In this document: positions 5,948 through 7,956 of the stretch, piece after piece
Numbering within the stretch: the first letter of the stretch is position 1
Layout of the letters: each line of letters starts with the position of its first letter
NCBI GenBank assembly: GCA_009776695.1
Contig: WRNI01000062.1
Location: 1-7,956 of the forward strand
DNA: 7,956 nucleotides
Direction of reading: 5' to 3'
DNA from: Methanomassiliicoccaceae archaeon
GTDB taxonomy: Archaea; Thermoplasmatota; Thermoplasmata; Methanomassiliicoccales; Methanomethylophilaceae
Made by a program: the position numbers and the translations under genes
The notes under the pieces: model-generated
The model's input: the letters and a program-made list of their open reading frames with translations, nothing else
What the model was told of the DNA's origin: nothing
Database searches by the model: none

Positions 5948-5987
5948 TGTAGTACTACAGTTATACTACATAGTATCTCTTTGATAC
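5948..5987. promoter_or_regulatory. Operator-like cluster of palindromes and direct repeats
   Basis: Three dyads lie in 40 bp: TGTAGTACTACA, a perfect 12-bp palindrome (5948-5959); ATACTA-CA-TAGTAT (5963-5976); and GTATC-TCTTT-GATAC (5973-5987). TACTACA occurs twice (5953-5959 and 5964-5970), exactly 11 bp apart, so both copies face the same side of the helix. The cluster lies between the divergent pilin-like and ABC operons, directly behind the pilin TATA box. A dimeric transcription factor site controlling one or both operons is the simplest reading. The regulator is not encoded in the window. Confidence 0.5.
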
Positions 5988-6061
5988 GATATCCCTGTTC
6001 TTTCCGCGGTATCATGCATATCCGTGGAAAGGTTATTAACAATGAGAGCATAGCCGCACAC

Positions 6062-6069
6062 AAGGAGGT
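6062..6069 (+). promoter_or_regulatory. Perfect Shine-Dalgarno that decides the ABC ATPase start
   Basis: AAGGAGGT matches the archaeal anti-Shine-Dalgarno completely, and it is the strongest ribosome binding site I see in the window. Eight nucleotides downstream is an in-frame ATT (6078); no ATG, GTG or TTG lies within working distance. The strength of the site fits compensation for a weak AUU start codon. Confidence 0.65.
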
Positions 6070-6077
6070 CGGGGAAT

Positions 6078-7013
6078 ATTTCTGATACAGACAGTCCGAT
6101 AGTTATAGACGGTCTTTCCAAAAGGTACGGGGAGTTCATGGCCGTGGACTCCTTAACGGTGTCGGTGAAGAAGAACAGCTTCACCGGCTTCCTGGGACCG
6201 AACGGCGCAGGGAAGAGCACAACGTTAAAGATACTCACGAACCTGATACGCGCATCTTCCGGGTCAGCGTTACTCAACGGCGTTGACGTGACGAAGGACG
6301 CGAAAGGCGCACTGATGGACGTAGGCACCGTTGTTGAGACACCGGAATTCTATTCTTATCTCACACCCGTGGAGACGATGACCTACCTCGGGAAAATAAA
6401 CGGAATGAGCAGCGAATCATTATCATCGAAGATACCTGAGATATTGGAAAAGGTGAAGATGACGGAATGGTCCGACAAGAGGATAGGAACATTCTCGAAA
6501 GGCATGAGACAGCGCATAGCGTTGGGTCAGGCGCTGCTTACCGATCCGTCGGTCATATTGCTCGATGAGCCTACATCGGGTCTTGATCCCAGAGGGATGA
6601 TAGAGATACGCGAGATACTGAAGTCACTGAAAACACGCGACCTCACGATATTCATGAGCTCGCACATGCTCTACGAAGTTAGTGATCTGTGCGACAGGAT
6701 CGCAATGATAAATCATGGTAAATTACTTGTTCACGACACCACGGAAAAAATAATGAACACCGCCGGCGCAAGGGTCGTGAAAATAAAAGTTCTCAGTGAC
6801 CTGACGAAGGATGTGATAAATAACATTGAATCACTTCCCAACGTTGTGAGCGCGGAGATCGACCGCGGCAGCATTGAGCTGAAACTCAACGGCGGCGACA
6901 CTGAACAGGCAAACCTTTTGAAAGACGTCACCGCGCTGGGCCTTGATGTTTGCACGATAACGAACGATAACCTTGAGTCGGTCTATCTCGATCTCATAAA
7001 GGAGTCACGGTGA
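6078..7013 (+). CDS. ABC-2 type transporter ATP-binding protein, probable ATT start
   Basis: 311 aa from ATT 6078 (291 from ATG 6138). Cytoplasmic ATPase driving the adjacent permease. With the ATT start: first strand and A-loop IVIDGLSKRYGEF (8-20, Tyr17), Walker A GPNGAGKST (40-48), Glu87 in the Q-loop position (VVETPEFYSYLT), a degenerate signature FSKGM (139-143), Walker B ILLDEP (D163, E164), D-loop SGLDP, switch His196 in SSHML, then a C-terminal regulatory stretch of about 100 residues. This layout is that of BcrA/NatA/CcmA-like exporters. ATG 6138 would delete the conserved first strand and A-loop Tyr, so translation must begin upstream. The open stretch (6054-6137) offers only ATT 6078, backed by a perfect Shine-Dalgarno. 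An in-frame ATG at 6042 is separated by one TAG (6051). The substrate is unknown. Confidence 0.9.
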   Translation: MSDTDSPIVIDGLSKRYGEFMAVDSLTVSVKKNSFTGFLGPNGAGKSTTLKILTNLIRASSGSALLNGVDVTKDAKGALMDVGTVVETPEFYSYLTPVETMTYLGKINGMSSESLSSKIPEILEKVKMTEWSDKRIGTFSKGMRQRIALGQALLTDPSVILLDEPTSGLDPRGMIEIREILKSLKTRDLTIFMSSHMLYEVSDLCDRIAMINHGKLLVHDTTEKIMNTAGARVVKIKVLSDLTKDVINNIESLPNVVSAEIDRGSIELKLNGGDTEQANLLKDVTALGLDVCTITNDNLESVYLDLIKESR

Positions 7014-7017
7014 TATC

Positions 7018-7866
7018 ATGAGCGATGACATGACGCAGACGGCGCCCGCGGAAACGTACGCGGGCAAAGGCATCGGTGACGACATAAGACAGATAGGCGT
7101 AGTTACGAAATACGAACTGCTGAAGCATCTGCGCAGCAGGAGAATGTTCATATTCATCGGGCTTGCGATGCTGCTGTTCGCCCTGATAACGGTGCTTACC
7201 ATCGTGCTCGACGGAAAGCTTCCGGGCGATCCGAAGACATTCATACAGGAATATCTCGGTCTGGTAAGCCTTCTTATGATAATAGGCGTCTCATTGTTCT
7301 GTGCGCCTTTGATCGCATCCGAGTTCGAGGAACGCACAGCGTTGCTGATGTTCCCGAGGCCGCTGAAGAAGACTTCATTCTTCCTCGGAAAGATGATCGC
7401 GTCATACATTGTGTGCGGCGGAATCATTGCAATTTATTACGTTGTCTGCATTGTACTCTCGCTTATCAACACAGGCGGTGTGTACACCGCCACCTTCGGG
7501 TCGCTCGGCATGGCGCTGCTGTTCATGCTGGGAGCAGGCGGTTTCGCGCTCCTGATAAGCTCTGTCTTCAGTAAGGGGTCGACGGCCATCATAGTCACGA
7601 TAGCAATATTGCTGTTGATATTCAACATAATTGACGGAACGCTTTCCCTTTTCAACATAGAGCCGGTGTTCAGCCTGACATATGCGGGCATTGACATATC
7701 CAACATTGTTGACGGGATATCGACATACGAGAATTATATACCGCAGCTCGACAGGACGATAACAACATATTACCCGTCGCACGGGCTGGCGGTCTCAATA
7801 ATCGCAATATGGGCTGCAGTCACGACGTTCCTGTCGCTTTTGATGTTCAGAAGGCGTGAGTTCTGA
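7018..7866 (+). CDS. ABC-2 type transporter permease
   Basis: 282 aa integral membrane protein, partner of the preceding ATPase. Residues 1-40 are cytoplasmic, with GVVTKYELLKHLRSRRMFIF leading into helix 1 (about 43-64). Helix 2 is about 80-100, followed by the ABC-2 coupling element SEFEERTALLMFPRPLKKTS (101-120), which contacts the ATPase. Further helices lie near 123-149, 160-182, 187-206 and 257-275, with an outer loop of about 50 residues before the last. Six helices in one polypeptide suggest it dimerises. The start ATG is 4 nt after the ATPase TGA, with GGTGAT overlapping that stop as ribosome binding site, so the pair is coupled. Export of a drug, peptide or lipid-like compound, or Na+, are family options; nothing here chooses among them. 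Confidence 0.92.
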   Translation: MSDDMTQTAPAETYAGKGIGDDIRQIGVVTKYELLKHLRSRRMFIFIGLAMLLFALITVLTIVLDGKLPGDPKTFIQEYLGLVSLLMIIGVSLFCAPLIASEFEERTALLMFPRPLKKTSFFLGKMIASYIVCGGIIAIYYVVCIVLSLINTGGVYTATFGSLGMALLFMLGAGGFALLISSVFSKGSTAIIVTIAILLLIFNIIDGTLSLFNIEPVFSLTYAGIDISNIVDGISTYENYIPQLDRTITTYYPSHGLAVSIIAIWAAVTTFLSLLMFRRREF

Positions 7867-7875
7867 TCGAAACCG

Positions 7876-7928
7876 TTTCCATTTTCTCATTTTTCCTTTC
7901 ATTTTCCTTTCTTTTTCGCTTTAATTTC
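7876..7928 (+). terminator. T-rich archaeal terminator after the ABC operon
   Basis: Starting about 10 nt after the permease stop, the plus strand is a pyrimidine tract of over 50 nt with repeated T runs (TTTC, ATTTTC, ATTTTTCC, CTTTTTCGC and similar). Archaeal RNA polymerase terminates at such U-rich stretches without needing a hairpin, and several T-runs in series are typical. No gene is visible from 7867 to the window end. Confidence 0.65.
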
Positions 7929-7956
7929 CAATTTCATGCATAGTTCACAGAGGCAC

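Noticed and set aside
6014..6085. 23-codon frame from ATG 6014 that ends just after ATT 6078
   Set aside because: No good ribosome binding site and no recognisable peptide. It overlaps the ABC start region, so it could be a leader ORF, but evidence is too thin to annotate.

Overview
The window looks like a compact archaeal chromosome segment, most likely from a euryarchaeon of the Thermoplasmata/Methanomassiliicoccales type. This is inference; there is no 16S or methanogenesis marker here. Supporting signs are TATA boxes at archaeal spacing, at least one probable leaderless start, a two-subunit PyrD/PyrK dihydroorotate dehydrogenase with archaeal-style motifs, three tandem short proteins with archaeal prepilin-like N-termini, and a T-rich archaeal-style terminator. 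All ten complete genes stop with TGA (9) or TAA (1), none with TAG. That fits, but does not prove, a lineage in which TAG is depleted or read as pyrrolysine.

Layout. (1) 1-100, minus: the first 33 codons of a protein with an N-terminal membrane segment, leaving the window. (2) 101-265: an AT-rich divergent promoter region followed by two perfect tandem hairpins in the probable leader of the next gene. (3) 266-1099, plus: a 277-aa cysteine-containing protein I do not recognise. (4) 3175-1110, minus: a tight operon pyrD-pyrK-TPR protein; the first two encode the catalytic and electron-transfer subunits of dihydroorotate dehydrogenase (de novo pyrimidine synthesis). It converges on the 277-aa gene with only 10 nt between stop codons. 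(5) 3261-4466, plus: a divergent SufS/CsdA-like class V PLP enzyme that keeps the catalytic Lys and Cys but has unusual motifs. (6) 4467-4622: a convergent intergenic stretch with one inverted repeat. (7) 5916-4623, minus: three genes joined by 4-nt overlaps, all with N-terminal pilin-like hydrophobic helices; the first carries a C-terminal beta-sandwich-like domain. (8) 5917-6077: a divergent control region with a cluster of palindromes and direct repeats. (9) 6078-7866, plus: a two-gene ABC-2 type transporter (BcrA/NatA-like ATPase and six-helix permease) ending in a T-rich terminator.

The most unusual point is the start of the ABC ATPase gene. The conserved first beta strand and A-loop Tyr lie upstream of the first usable ATG (6138). 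No ATG, GTG or TTG is available in that open stretch, but a perfect AAGGAGGT at 6062-6069 sits 8 nt before an in-frame ATT at 6078. Further upstream, an in-frame ATG (6042) is separated from the gene only by a single TAG (6051-6053). The gene therefore either starts at AUU, or is read through an amber codon (conceivably as pyrrolysine), or carries a sequence error. Other points of interest are the operator-like repeat cluster between the pilin and ABC operons, the hairpin pair ahead of the 277-aa gene, and the altered PLP-site motifs of the cysteine desulfurase homologue. I see no mobile element, CRISPR array, rRNA or tRNA, and no convincing complete new multi-gene system.
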